Made by a program: the position numbers and the translations under genes
Part shown: one piece after another, positions 23,529-32,182 of the stretch
How the letters are laid out: the number at the start of each line of letters is the position of its first letter
Position numbering within the stretch: position 1 is the stretch's first letter
The notes under the pieces: model-generated
The model's database searches: none
What the model saw: the letters and a program-made list of their open reading frames with translations, nothing else
Told to the model about the DNA's origin: nothing
Origin: Gammaproteobacteria bacterium
GTDB taxonomy: Bacteria > Pseudomonadota > Gammaproteobacteria > Steroidobacterales > GCA-2729495
DNA: 36,629 nucleotides
NCBI GenBank assembly: GCA_029245525.1
Contig: JAQWPD010000123.1
Coordinates: 1-36,629, forward strand
Direction: 5' to 3'

Positions 23529-24890
23529 TTGAACAGCGCTCAACAGAAAAAACTGCCGGTATCGGCCTACTTCGGCTATGGCGCTGGTCAGGTTGGCGGA
23601 CAGATACTCCGTGACACACCTGCACTGATCCTGCCCATCTATATGACCACTGTGCTGGGCCTAGACCCAGCCATCGGTGCGCTGGTTATCCTGATCGCTA
23701 AAATCTGGGTGGTTATTGCCGACCCCATCGCAGGCGTGATCTCTGATAAAACCAACACCCGCTGGGGACGTCGCCGCCCGTTTATTTTAGCTGGTGGCCT
23801 GATCGCTGCGGTTAGCTTCCTGATGCTGTTCTTTGTGCCTGATATCAAAGATCAGGCGTTGTTTATCTATATGGCAGCAATCTATCTATTGCTAAACACC
23901 GGCTACTCGATGTTCTCGGTGCCGTATCTGACAATGGCGTCTGAAATGTCGGATGATGCGAACGAACGCACCACCATTTTGTCGTTCAGAAACGCTGCTC
24001 TCGCAGTGGGCTTGTTAATAGGCGGAGCCCTGGCACCGGAGATTATCAGCCGGGCGATACAGGACTATGGACAGACCGCACAACAAGCCTATGAATGGAT
24101 GGCCCTGGTGGTGGGCAGCGTTATTATGCTTTCTACCCTATGGGTGTTCTTCGGTACACGGGGCGCCAGAGGCACACCGGCTGATGAAATCACCCTACCG
24201 TTGCTGGAGCAAATTAAAACCGCGTGGGCAAATAAGCCGTTTGTCACGCTCATCACGGCCAATATCGTGCAATACATCAGCGCGGGCATCGGTTACGCCG
24301 GCGGCCTGTTCTTCTTTGCCTATGCAATGGGGTTTGGCGCACAATCATTCAGCGTTATTGCCATTTGGATTGTGGTTATTTGCTTCTCTTCGATTGCCGC
24401 GATGCCCATACTGGTATGGGCCGCAAAGCGCTGGGGGAAAATGCCAGTGTATAAATGGTGCTTATTTTTATACGCTATTTGTATCCAGTTTTACTGGCTG
24501 GCCGATAAAGACTCCATGTGGATCGTCTGGCTAATTGCAGGTGGTATAGGCTTCTTAAACGGCGGCTTTATTCTGATGTCATTCTCGGTACTCACTGACA
24601 CCATTAATTACGATCGTATTAAATCAGGAATCAGCCGTGAAGGCGCTTTGTCTTCCGTTTATTCGGCAGTAGACAAGGTAGGCAATGCCTTGGGCTCCGC
24701 TGTTTTCCTCGTGTTCCTTTCATTCATCGGCTTTGTTGAATCGACTGATGGCAGCATGGCACCACAGAGTGACTCGGTGAATACTTGGATTGCGTTTGCC
24801 TACATTCTGGTGCCGGCTATACTGCACTTGAGCAGTATCCTGGTACTCAATCGCTACAAGCTGGAAGACTATAAAAAGCAGCCCAAGTAA
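23529..24890 (+). CDS. GPH-type MFS symporter
   Basis: A protein of about 453 residues with 12 hydrophobic segments. The early AYFGYGAGQVGGQILRD and the loop DPIAGVISDKTNTRWGRRRP are the signature of the glycoside-pentoside-hexuronide:cation symporters (DP-G-SD-T-WGRRRP). The middle part carries GFLNGGFILMSFSVLTDTIN, as in that family. The substrate is an organic solute, not further defined. Several starts are possible: TTG 23493, ATG 23502 and TTG 23529. The last has AAGGGGG 5 bases upstream and is preferred. It is the third gene of the Rieske run, so it may import the oxygenase substrate. Confidence 0.87.
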   Translation: MNSAQQKKLPVSAYFGYGAGQVGGQILRDTPALILPIYMTTVLGLDPAIGALVILIAKIWVVIADPIAGVISDKTNTRWGRRRPFILAGGLIAAVSFLMLFFVPDIKDQALFIYMAAIYLLLNTGYSMFSVPYLTMASEMSDDANERTTILSFRNAALAVGLLIGGALAPEIISRAIQDYGQTAQQAYEWMALVVGSVIMLSTLWVFFGTRGARGTPADEITLPLLEQIKTAWANKPFVTLITANIVQYISAGIGYAGGLFFFAYAMGFGAQSFSVIAIWIVVICFSSIAAMPILVWAAKRWGKMPVYKWCLFLYAICIQFYWLADKDSMWIVWLIAGGIGFLNGGFILMSFSVLTDTINYDRIKSGISREGALSSVYSAVDKVGNALGSAVFLVFLSFIGFVESTDGSMAPQSDSVNTWIAFAYILVPAILHLSSILVLNRYKLEDYKKQPK

Positions 24891-24905
24891 GGTGGAAAAG
24901 CTGGG

Positions 24906-25135
24906 TTAGAACCCACGATGAGAACCTGGCACAAGCTCTCGGCTATCCGCTTCGCGCCGGTACTCCGTGTCGCTCTGACACAACTCAACGATGCCGGCCC
25001 ATCCTTACCGTAAATCTTGACCCGCAGTTCGCAACGATTGCTCGGGCAGACATAGGGCATACGTCTGCGTATAGGCTCTGCCCGCTGCTTGTACAGTTCC
25101 GCAGATTTCGCAGCAATATCAGGCTGCCGTGGCAT
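24906..25135 (-). pseudogene. Small Cys-containing candidate protein, probable frameshift
   Basis: From the ATG at 25135 one frame reads MPRQPDIAAKSAELYKQR and continues with MPYVCPSNRCELRVKIYGKDG, which looks like a folded metal-site protein (C30, C35). After about 24992 that frame turns Ser/Leu-poor in sense and runs into the end of the transporter gene. A shift to the other frame within GATGGGCCGGC gives GIVELCQSDTEYRREADSR and a stop at 24906, which is charged and protein-like. I infer one gene of roughly 75 codons disrupted by a frameshift, or an assembly error. The family is not recognised. It is divergent from the NmrA-like gene. Confidence 0.4.
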
Positions 25136-25196
25136 AATTCAAGCCATCCAACCAATCGGCAACCGTGCGCTAGCGGCTGCCCAAGCGGAGAACAGC

Positions 25197-26051
25197 ATGA
25201 TCTTACTAACCGGAGCTACCGGTAAAACCGGTGGTGCAGTAGCAGAATCACTCGCAAAACTAGGCGTACCTTTTCGCGCCATTGTCAGAGATCAAAACAA
25301 GGCCGCAGGGCTAAAGAGCTTGGGTGGCGAACTTGCTGTAGGCGACCTTTCTGACAGAGCCTTTCTTGACCAGGCGCTAGAAGGCATAACCAAGGCCTTT
25401 CTGGTATTGCCGAACGTGGAAGATCAAGAAGTGATGGAAGCGCAGTTTGTAGATGCCTGTGCGGCAAAAGGCGATATCCATCTGGCATATCTCTCATCAA
25501 TGGAATCGATTCCTGGTTGCGCCACCACCGTCACCAAAATGCATGTCCGGATAGAAGAGCACATTCGCAACTCCGGCCTCAACTACACAATGATTCGTCC
25601 AACCTTCTTCATGCAATTGTTTATTGGTTCAGCCGCTAAGATCAAAGAAACCGGCAACATCGTCATGCCAACCGCTGATGGCACCGTTGTTCCCACCGAC
25701 ATCCGTGACGTAGGCGATGTCATCGCCAAAGTACTCACCGAAGACGGTCACGAAAGCCAAAGCTACGACATTACCGGCCCTGAGTTACTTACTCTGGGCG
25801 AAGTCGCAGCAAGGTTCAGCAAAGTACTTGGTAAAGAGATTAAGCATGTCAGTCCGCCCATGAGTGCCTACTCAGATGTACTGCGTAAAGTAGGTTTTCC
25901 GGAATGGAGAGTTGAAGCCGTCACAGGTGAGCTCGGCGGTATCGCCGCTGGCATGATTGATCATAAGACTGACCTAATGGACGAAATGCTGGGTCGCCCC
26001 GCACGCAGAATTGACGATTTTGTCGCCGACTATGCACACCTTTTTAAGTAA
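25197..26051 (+). CDS. NmrA-like NAD(P)-binding protein (cytoplasmic)
   Basis: A 284-residue atypical SDR. The N-terminus MILLTGATGKTGGAVAESL is the NmrA/TMR GxxGxxG coenzyme site. Further family blocks are ELAVGDLSDRAFLDQALEG, HLAYLSSMESI, YTMIRPTFFMQ and a YDITGPELLTLGEVAARFS segment. There is no YxxxK, as usual in the NmrA group, which includes NADP sensors and quinone or aldehyde reductases. The ATG at 25197 has GGAG 6 bases upstream; the open frame to 25089 is unlikely to be translated. Unlike the NmrA-like protein at 32183-33085 it has no signal peptide. A hairpin follows its stop. Confidence 0.88.
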   Translation: MILLTGATGKTGGAVAESLAKLGVPFRAIVRDQNKAAGLKSLGGELAVGDLSDRAFLDQALEGITKAFLVLPNVEDQEVMEAQFVDACAAKGDIHLAYLSSMESIPGCATTVTKMHVRIEEHIRNSGLNYTMIRPTFFMQLFIGSAAKIKETGNIVMPTADGTVVPTDIRDVGDVIAKVLTEDGHESQSYDITGPELLTLGEVAARFSKVLGKEIKHVSPPMSAYSDVLRKVGFPEWRVEAVTGELGGIAAGMIDHKTDLMDEMLGRPARRIDDFVADYAHLFK

Positions 26052-26060
26052 GCGCTCATG

Positions 26061-26096
26061 AACAAGCGTCGGTGGCTTACAAACCACCAACTTGTT
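26061..26096. terminator. Hairpin between convergent genes, possible bidirectional terminator
   Basis: An outer AACAAG/CTTGTT stem (26061-26066 with 26091-26096) encloses an inner GGTGG/CCACC stem (26071-26075 with 26084-26088). It lies between the stops of the NmrA-like gene (26051) and the CPBP gene (26118). The T-tract is weak, so termination strength is uncertain. Confidence 0.5.
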
Positions 26097-26117
26097 TACC
26101 TGAGCTGACAACCCACA

Positions 26118-26942
26118 CTACACCAAGGTGTCGGCAAGTGGGCCTTGCTGTTTTCGGGTTATTACCCAATAACTCACGACGGCTATAGCCCCCACAGTCA
26201 CCAGCATGTTGAACGTCAGAAACATTGGAACGGAGATCGCCAGTGCCATGTTTCGCGCAACATTAACGACGGTATGCCAAATAGCCGCCATTAAAATACT
26301 TTGGGTTTTATCGTGGATTAGCGTAAGCCATATCGTGGCCGACAAGATGCCCAAGCCGAAACCCATAAATTGCACAAAGCCAAATTCGGGGCGTGACAAG
26401 AACTGTGGCAGATGCCAGAACAGCCAAAACGGGAACAACACTAAAGAGGCCAACAGTGGACCGCGTGACTTTCGCAGCCAGGGTATAGCAAAACCCCGCC
26501 AACCGGGCTCCTCACCAAATCCCTGAACCATGCCACCGACGACAACTAATTCGAACAGTCCAATAGCGGTTAAGTAATACAACGATTTTTCGGTAACAAA
26601 CTGCGGCTGCTGCCCGGTGTTTACCCATGAAATGGCAACTGCTATAGCCAACAGCAAGAACGGGCTAAGGCAACTGAATAACAGCCAGACCTTAGGCACT
26701 CGCCAGTGCAGCAACCCACGCAGGATCACAGTCACACCGGCCGTGCCACGCAGCGCCTTCATAACCAATAGGGCAGCAACCAGCGGCCCGAAGGCTGCCA
26801 GCATTTCGACTGCATGCGGCACATCCGTATCGATGAGCCCGCGGCTCGATAACGCCAGTGGCGCCGTTAAGCTCCAGGTAAGCCCATAGGCCAGAAGCAC
26901 ATAACTGAAGAACGGGTAACGCTGGATTAAATCCCGAATCAT
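26118..26942 (-). CDS. CPBP family intramembrane glutamic protease
   Basis: A 274-residue polytopic membrane protein. CPBP (Abi/CAAX) motif 1 is EEPGWRG (E144, E145, R149), motif 2 is the H in FWHLPQF (H177), and motif 3 is IWHTVVNVARN near the C-terminus. All expected active-site residues are present. Family members include Rce1-type prenyl-protein proteases and bacteriocin-immunity proteins; the role here is unknown. The ATG at 26942 lies 8 bases after the GST stop, so the two genes are cotranscribed. It is last in the minus-strand group that begins with the fused cytochrome c at 29632. Confidence 0.88.
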   Translation of the reverse strand: MIRDLIQRYPFFSYVLLAYGLTWSLTAPLALSSRGLIDTDVPHAVEMLAAFGPLVAALLVMKALRGTAGVTVILRGLLHWRVPKVWLLFSCLSPFLLLAIAVAISWVNTGQQPQFVTEKSLYYLTAIGLFELVVVGGMVQGFGEEPGWRGFAIPWLRKSRGPLLASLVLFPFWLFWHLPQFLSRPEFGFVQFMGFGLGILSATIWLTLIHDKTQSILMAAIWHTVVNVARNMALAISVPMFLTFNMLVTVGAIAVVSYWVITRKQQGPLADTLV

Positions 26943-26950
26943 GAGCAAAG

Positions 26951-27559
26951 CTATGCAGCAGGCTTAGGTGGGATGCGTACTTGAGACTCGACAAAGCCAT
27001 CCAACTGGCTAACAAGATCACGCCACTCCGACAATCGTGGGTGGCCACTGTAATCGAATTTGTTGCCGAGGCTGGTCATTAAGTAAGCAGCAATCGCGAA
27101 GTCAGCTATGGATAAGTCGCCGACAATAAATTCTCTATCTTTAAGCTGCAATTCCAGCACATCGAACAATGGATCAATCACAGCCATATCGGTCTCATCA
27201 CCGGTTTTAAACCGACCCATTAAGGGCATTAAATGACAACTCTGCCAGTGCAACCAGCGATCAACATCTGCTCTGCCGCGAACATCTTCAGGCAAGGAAT
27301 GAGTTTGCGGAAACTTTCGGGCCAAATAACTTAAAATGGCGTTGGATTCCCACAGACTAAAATTGCCATCCACCAGCACGGGCACCTTGCCCATTGGGTT
27401 AAACGCCAGAAACTCGTCAGTAGACGTCTCTTTTTTCGCAAAATTAACCTGATGAATGTCTACCGGCAAATCGAAGTGTTTAACAAAAGCGACAACCTTG
27501 CGGTTGTTCGGAGTAATGGGAAACGTATGCAGTAACATAGTGCGGCTCGGCAGCGACAT
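26951..27559 (-). CDS. Glutathione S-transferase family protein
   Basis: A 202-residue two-domain GST. The thioredoxin-like N-domain has MLLHTFPITPNNRKVVAF, the cis-Pro segment FNPMGKVPVLVDGNFSLWES and the SNAILSYLARKFP helix. The C-domain has DRWLHWQSCHLMP and the conserved VGDLSIADFAIAAYLM. GSTs conjugate or reductively process electrophiles with glutathione in the cytoplasm. The start could be ATG 27559 or ATG 27538 (MLLHTFPIT), which fits the family better; neither has a strong ribosome binding site. It lies between the exported SDR and the CPBP gene. Confidence 0.9.
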   Translation of the reverse strand: MSLPSRTMLLHTFPITPNNRKVVAFVKHFDLPVDIHQVNFAKKETSTDEFLAFNPMGKVPVLVDGNFSLWESNAILSYLARKFPQTHSLPEDVRGRADVDRWLHWQSCHLMPLMGRFKTGDETDMAVIDPLFDVLELQLKDREFIVGDLSIADFAIAAYLMTSLGNKFDYSGHPRLSEWRDLVSQLDGFVESQVRIPPKPAA

Positions 27560-27627
27560 AATTTTGGGACACGTCTAGTATGCCCTATTGTGCATAAAAG
27601 CACAGGGCGTTGCCGCTGGCAGGCCAG

Positions 27628-28419
27628 CTACTCGATAAGCTCGCCATCCCACTGGACGGTGCTGCCGGTTAGCTCTATAGGGAATTCATCCATTACCTGA
27701 ATCATGCCGGCAACGCTTTGTTCAATAGGTATAGCATTGGTGCCACCCGCATCGGTTTCACCATGAGTTAGAACGCGTCCAGGCAATAACGTGACAACGC
27801 GCAGCCCCTGACGCGTCCAGCGCAGTGCGATCTCTAACTGCATGGCATCCAATGACGCCTTACTGGTTTTATACAGTGAAAATCCGGGCACCGGTATACC
27901 CCGCTTGCCTTTACCAGTAGTCAAAGCAGCCATCAACTTGTGATCACTCTTCTTAACATTGGGATAAAAGGCTTCTGAAACCTTCAGCGGACCCATTACG
28001 TTGATTCGATAGGTACGGATAAACTCATCGTAATCGATAGTACCGACCATCTGCGATTTCTCGGGGCCTTTCATCAAGCCTGCATTATTCAGCAATACAT
28101 CAATCGGCTGATCTTTATATTTAGCGGCCAGCGCATCAATACCCTCGTGGTCTAGCAGGTCAAGGCGCTCAACAACGACATTAGGATGATCTGCCGCATA
28201 GGCATTTAACTCTTCGGCAGAATCCGGGTTACGGGTGGTCGCAATAACCAACCAGCCGAGGTCGGAATACTGCTTTACAAACTCGAAACCAATGCCGCGA
28301 TTAGAGCCGGTAATAAGCACAGCATTCTGCGCCTTCACACCTGTTTCGCCTTGGGCAAATATCGGTGCAGTTATAAGCATAGCGATCACGACTAAGAGCA
28401 CTCGTCTAAATAAATTCAT
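27628..28419 (-). CDS. Exported short-chain dehydrogenase/reductase (paralogue of 881-1672)
   Basis: A 263-residue SDR with an N-terminal signal peptide (MNLFRRVLLVVIAMLITAPIF, cleavage near FAQ). TGSNRGIG is at 37-44, IATTRN at 59-64, NNAG at 111-114 and YxxxK as Y183/K187. The catalytic Ser position reads ALTTGKG (about 165-171), so Thr appears to replace Ser. The RR in the signal could allow Tat export, but the motif is weak. It matches the SDR at 881 over much of its length (RGIG-EFVKQY, ATTRN). The ATG at 28419 has GGAGG 5 bases upstream. It is 55 bases after the fused cytochrome c, so both may act in the periplasm together. Confidence 0.88.
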   Translation of the reverse strand: MNLFRRVLLVVIAMLITAPIFAQGETGVKAQNAVLITGSNRGIGFEFVKQYSDLGWLVIATTRNPDSAEELNAYAADHPNVVVERLDLLDHEGIDALAAKYKDQPIDVLLNNAGLMKGPEKSQMVGTIDYDEFIRTYRINVMGPLKVSEAFYPNVKKSDHKLMAALTTGKGKRGIPVPGFSLYKTSKASLDAMQLEIALRWTRQGLRVVTLLPGRVLTHGETDAGGTNAIPIEQSVAGMIQVMDEFPIELTGSTVQWDGELIE

Positions 28420-28474
28420 CACCACCTCCAAAATTCAGTCATAGAAAAGCACAATAATGGTGCTCCCGCCAACG

Positions 28475-29632
28475 TTACTCGCGACCTTCAAATACTTCGG
28501 CCCAATAGGTGTTGCCCTGTGAAAACCTAGCAGGCCAGCGAGCACCTACACGAGGGTTAAACATGAGCACCAGTCCAAAACACTCCGTCAAGTCGCCATC
28601 CACGCCTGGTACATCGCTGAAGTTGTAGCACATACGGTCTTTCTCCCCATTCTCTCCTTCGGTGCGCCATTTACCACCGATGCCTTCCACACTATCAATG
28701 GTGTTATCGGGGTTAAAACGAGCATTCACAATTACGACTTCGCCATTAACCTTAATTTCATAACGCATCGTGTTGTTAAACAGGAATGTCCAGTAGTCGG
28801 GATGTGCATCACCCTCCAAAGGATGGGGCCGATCTTCGATGAACGTAACATCGACCTTAAAGTCATCGAAGCCTTTCACCGGTGTAATGACTTCAGCGAT
28901 CTCACCGAAGACCATATTTGCGTCAACCTTCGGCCGCACACAATGCATCCATTCATAGGGGTGAACACCGATACGCTGAATAGCAAAACAGAAGTGGCGC
29001 TTGTCGCGCATGCGCCAGATGCCGGTAAGGCCGCGGTTGTTGCCGGTTATGGTTCCATCGTCATTGAAATAGGCGACGAAGCTATAGCTGCCGTCTTCAT
29101 AAGGGATAGTGAACTTTACTGTATTGTTCATATACAGCGCCCAGAACTCGGGGCTGCTGCTCTGCAACTCGGCATCCAGCCCGCCGGTTACAAGAGTTGC
29201 GGTTTTCGCCTCATCCCAATCCACAGAACCGCTGCTGCGAAGCACGTAAGCGGTTAAAGGCAGAACCTTATCCGCTGGAATATTAACGGCCGGCATTGCA
29301 TTACCCGGCACTACAGCGCCCGGGTCCTGCACGTAGGCGGCGAACAGCTCCGGGGTCCAGTTACGCGACTCATTCTTCAATGCATCTGAATAGGCGAACC
29401 CAGGCTTAGTGCCCAGCTGCCGCTTAAATAGCTCGTGCAGGTTAGGGCCTGATATATCAGCCTGGCCTTCCCCAGCGGTGTGACAAAAGGCACAGTATTG
29501 TTGCCAGGTTTGCTCGCCTGCAATCATGTCGGCGTCTTTTAATGCCTGCTCAGAATAATCATCTGCATGTGACGTTAGTGTAAAAAAAACCAACGCAAAA
29601 CCAACACTAAGCGCCATTATCACTTTGTTCAT
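28475..29632 (-). CDS. Cytochrome c fused to a duplicated C-terminal domain
   Basis: A 385-residue exported protein (signal about 1-23). The N-terminal class I cytochrome c domain has CAFCH (47-51) and a likely Met ligand in GNAMPA (M113). The remainder contains two copies of one domain, about 163-231 and 280-354. Each copy has the pattern W-x-(L/F)-x2-NNT-(V/M), then NDDGTI or NPDNTI, then G-(I/K)-W and two Cys (C215/C231 and C335/C351) that could form a disulfide. I do not recognise that domain. The fusion suggests electron transfer to or from a bound ligand. It is divergent from the solute-binding protein at 29926 and leads the SDR-GST-CPBP run. Confidence 0.85.
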   Translation of the reverse strand: MNKVIMALSVGFALVFFTLTSHADDYSEQALKDADMIAGEQTWQQYCAFCHTAGEGQADISGPNLHELFKRQLGTKPGFAYSDALKNESRNWTPELFAAYVQDPGAVVPGNAMPAVNIPADKVLPLTAYVLRSSGSVDWDEAKTATLVTGGLDAELQSSSPEFWALYMNNTVKFTIPYEDGSYSFVAYFNDDGTITGNNRGLTGIWRMRDKRHFCFAIQRIGVHPYEWMHCVRPKVDANMVFGEIAEVITPVKGFDDFKVDVTFIEDRPHPLEGDAHPDYWTFLFNNTMRYEIKVNGEVVIVNARFNPDNTIDSVEGIGGKWRTEGENGEKDRMCYNFSDVPGVDGDLTECFGLVLMFNPRVGARWPARFSQGNTYWAEVFEGRE

Positions 29633-29925
29633 ATTATGCGTTCCATTAAACCCAATTCAAACATGGTCCATTGTTGCAACAATAAGAGCCCCGCAGAGTA
29701 TGAATGGCCCGAAAGTCTGCTAGATGGACTGCCTAGAGGCATGATTTGGCAGCCCACGCGGGTTCAATAGTCACGAAACCAGACCAATAGGCAGTCAGCT
29801 TTTCCACAGGGCTGCGATTAATCTTCAAATAATGCTATTTCTTGTTGCTGAAAATGCTACCTCAAACTGCCCCGAGTGAAAATAAACGCTCGCCTATTGA
29901 ACTCATGATCTACAGGAGAACACCC
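29633..29925. other. Divergent intergenic region
   Basis: About 290 bases lie between the divergent fused cytochrome c and solute-binding protein genes. It holds small hairpins: TGCC-TAGA-GGCA inside a wider CTGCC...GGCAG (about 29730-29750). An open frame entering from 29842 is continuous with the solute-binding gene but lacks a signal-like start. No promoter could be assigned. Confidence 0.5.
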
Positions 29926-30963
29926 ATGAAATCCCGTCTTTTCATAGCACTGCTTGGGGCCGCCCTCAGCATGACACTATCAGGCACCGCCAACGCCGGT
30001 GCTCACGGCGGTCAGGCTGTCTCAAAAATTGAAGACCTGCCCGCGCGCAATGGCGATTGGAGTCCTGAAGAGGTCGCCGAAGGGCGCGCACAGCTTATTC
30101 AGGCATTCGATGCCGCATGGATACGCATCATCCACAGCAAGCGCTACCAGGATGTGCTGGACAGCGAACCCACTAATATGCCTGGCGCATCAGAGAACTA
30201 CATCATTCGTCTGGTGGATTGCCTCCCGCAACCTGAAATTGCCCCATGGCCAGAAAAACCGGTTGGCATGTTTAAAGACATTCTCGATACCGGCGTTATT
30301 CGACAGCTCACACAGGGCGTTCCTGAAACTCAAGCAAACACTTCATGGTACTTCTCGGGCGTGAGTCAGAAGTTACAGGAAATGGTCATTGATGATATCG
30401 CTAATCACTACAACACAAAGTTGAAAGTCGAGAGCATTGTGCTGGCGCCAGGTCGGTTACCGGCAACATCAATTCTTACTGCCAACAAAATCGATTTCAT
30501 TTCACAGCTAAATGCTCTTGGTGGCAACACGCAAGGCATGCGCCGTCGCACATCACGCCGTTTTAGCTGCACAATGTCGGCATCAACTCAGTTCATTCAC
30601 ATACCAGCAAAATCTGAACTGGTCCAAGAAATCAAATCTCTTGGTGATCTGGTAAATCGCCCAGATATCTCCGTATGCGCTGGACCTCTCACTACACAAA
30701 CTGCACAGGCATTCATGCCTGAACATACGGTTAAGACTAAGTATGTTAATGACCTCACTGTCTGCGATAAAGCCGTTAAAGATGGAAAGCTGGACGTCAT
30801 CATCAACCCACTGAATGACCTTTCAATAGCTGGCATTGATGGCTATGTTGCCGTGCCGACCATGATAGTTGCCGGCACACCGTTATGGGTAGCTGCCGAA
30901 AATATTGCGTGCGACGACGATGGTAATCCCAAAACCGAAGACGAGTGCTACCGCGTAGACTAG
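29926..30963 (+). CDS. Periplasmic solute-binding protein, family 3-like
   Basis: A 345-residue protein with a Sec signal peptide (MKSRLFIALLGAALSMTLSG, cleavage near NAGAHG). The mature part resembles SBP_bac_3-type receptors: KLQEMVIDDIANHYNTKLKV, the ANKIDFISQLNALGG strand-turn, IKSLGDLVNRPDISVCAG and KDGKLDVIINPLND. Three or more Cys occur in the mature chain. No ABC permease or ATPase gene is nearby, so it may serve as an orphan receptor; similar orphan binding proteins accompany periplasmic dehydrogenase systems. The ATG at 29926 has AGGAG upstream. A strong terminator follows. Confidence 0.82.
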   Translation: MKSRLFIALLGAALSMTLSGTANAGAHGGQAVSKIEDLPARNGDWSPEEVAEGRAQLIQAFDAAWIRIIHSKRYQDVLDSEPTNMPGASENYIIRLVDCLPQPEIAPWPEKPVGMFKDILDTGVIRQLTQGVPETQANTSWYFSGVSQKLQEMVIDDIANHYNTKLKVESIVLAPGRLPATSILTANKIDFISQLNALGGNTQGMRRRTSRRFSCTMSASTQFIHIPAKSELVQEIKSLGDLVNRPDISVCAGPLTTQTAQAFMPEHTVKTKYVNDLTVCDKAVKDGKLDVIINPLNDLSIAGIDGYVAVPTMIVAGTPLWVAAENIACDDDGNPKTEDECYRVD

Positions 30964-30989
30964 TGGTGTAAAAGCATAAGTTCAAAACC

Positions 30990-31021
30990 AAAAAGGCCGC
31001 GGCATTCGCCGCGGCCTTTTT
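30990..31021 (+). terminator. Rho-independent terminator
   Basis: GGCCGCGGC-ATTC-GCCGCGGCC, a 9-base perfect GC stem, is flanked by five A upstream (30990-30994) and five T downstream (31017-31021). It lies 27 bases after the solute-binding protein stop. The symmetry lets it work for the convergent DUF1838 gene as well. Confidence 0.93.
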
Positions 31022-31091
31022 GTTATCAGCTTTAATACACTTGAAACTATCAGATAATAACTTTATGTGATTTGCTACTTGGTAAACTGGT

Positions 31092-32096
31092 TTAATCCAG
31101 CGCAGGTAACGGCTCATTTTCAGCTGCATAAACACTGAAGCTTGAATCATTCTTGCTGCCCCACGAGCTTGCAGGTGGCGCCTGAAAGTACTCGGGGTAA
31201 CGCTCTTCAGTAATCTTTCTCAGCGGTGCAGGAATATCATCTATGGTTTTGAGCTTAGTCATAAAACTACGGAAAATGACTGAACCGTCGGCCTGGCCCT
31301 GACGCATCCATGGCAGCCATGGGCCCACACGCGTCCAAGTACCATCGTAATGAGCGCCTGTAACATCCTGATTAGCAAGCTCCTCATAATTAATAACGCG
31401 CTGGAAGATTTCGGCAATACGCAAGACTTTACCGGCAGACTCACGCGGCCATTCTTCAGGCGTCAGCTCACTTGGAAATGCAGTATGCACCTCAAACGTT
31501 GAGAAGACTTTGTCGCCAAAACGCTCCCAACCCAAAGGCAAAGGCACTTGCATTAGTGTACCGTCAAAATCCATCTCAATCGCAACGCCAAATTTTTCGC
31601 TAACGATGAGGTGTGCATTCACCGTCATATTGTGAATAGGCTTCACATCACAGATTTCGCCAGTGTAGGGGTTCTTCCACTGATCAATAAACTCGCCGGT
31701 TTTAAGGTCTTTATAAAAAGCCAGTTCACGGTTATATATTTTAAATGAGCCGTCAGATTGCTCTTCTGCCCGGACTACGCCAAATCCTTCAAAACCGATA
31801 AGTGGCTTCAACGGACGATCACGACGTGTATCGCCAAACACTGTGCCTCCGAACCAGCCCGGGGTTTCTATTGAGGGGTCAAGGTTAGCCGTGGCTTTAA
31901 CAAAAGCACGTAAGCTCTGCGCAGGATCATTGAAATCCACATTCTGCATATTAGGCTGAGCTTGAGCCTGCTGACCACCACCGTTTGAGCCACAGGCGCT
32001 TATCATTGCGCCGCCGGCCATCAGGCCGCCAACACCGGCAATAGATTTAAGGGTTTCACGCCGACTGCGGCTTTTATTTGTCCAATTATCGTTCAT
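31092..32096 (-). CDS. DUF1838 family Tat-exported lipoprotein
   Basis: A 334-residue protein. The N-terminus has a twin-arginine signal (SRRETLKSIAGVGGLMAGG) with lipobox ISAC, so it is a Tat lipoprotein. DUF1838 blocks follow: AFYKDLKTGEFIDQWKNP, YTGEICDVKP, TFEVHTAFPSE and GPWLPWMRQGQADG. It is longer than the copy at 15693, with an extra segment before YRE-like LAFYK. Function is unknown. The ATG at 32096 has GAGGAG upstream and is preferred over 32111. It lies 86 bases after the exported NmrA-like gene, in the same orientation, and shares the terminator at 30990-31021. Confidence 0.88.
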   Translation of the reverse strand: MNDNWTNKSRSRRETLKSIAGVGGLMAGGAMISACGSNGGGQQAQAQPNMQNVDFNDPAQSLRAFVKATANLDPSIETPGWFGGTVFGDTRRDRPLKPLIGFEGFGVVRAEEQSDGSFKIYNRELAFYKDLKTGEFIDQWKNPYTGEICDVKPIHNMTVNAHLIVSEKFGVAIEMDFDGTLMQVPLPLGWERFGDKVFSTFEVHTAFPSELTPEEWPRESAGKVLRIAEIFQRVINYEELANQDVTGAHYDGTWTRVGPWLPWMRQGQADGSVIFRSFMTKLKTIDDIPAPLRKITEERYPEYFQAPPASSWGSKNDSSFSVYAAENEPLPALD

Positions 32097-32182
32097 ATGT
32101 TTGCTCCTCAACGGGGGGTTGAAGTATACCCGAGCTTTAATGGTGAGCGGGGCACTTGCTCAAGAAAATTCTACACCGATGG

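Noticed and set aside
24901-24916. Hairpin TGGGT-TAGA-ACCCA as a terminator for the GPH symporter
   Set aside because: Short stem and no following T-tract; it overlaps the end of the frameshifted candidate gene.
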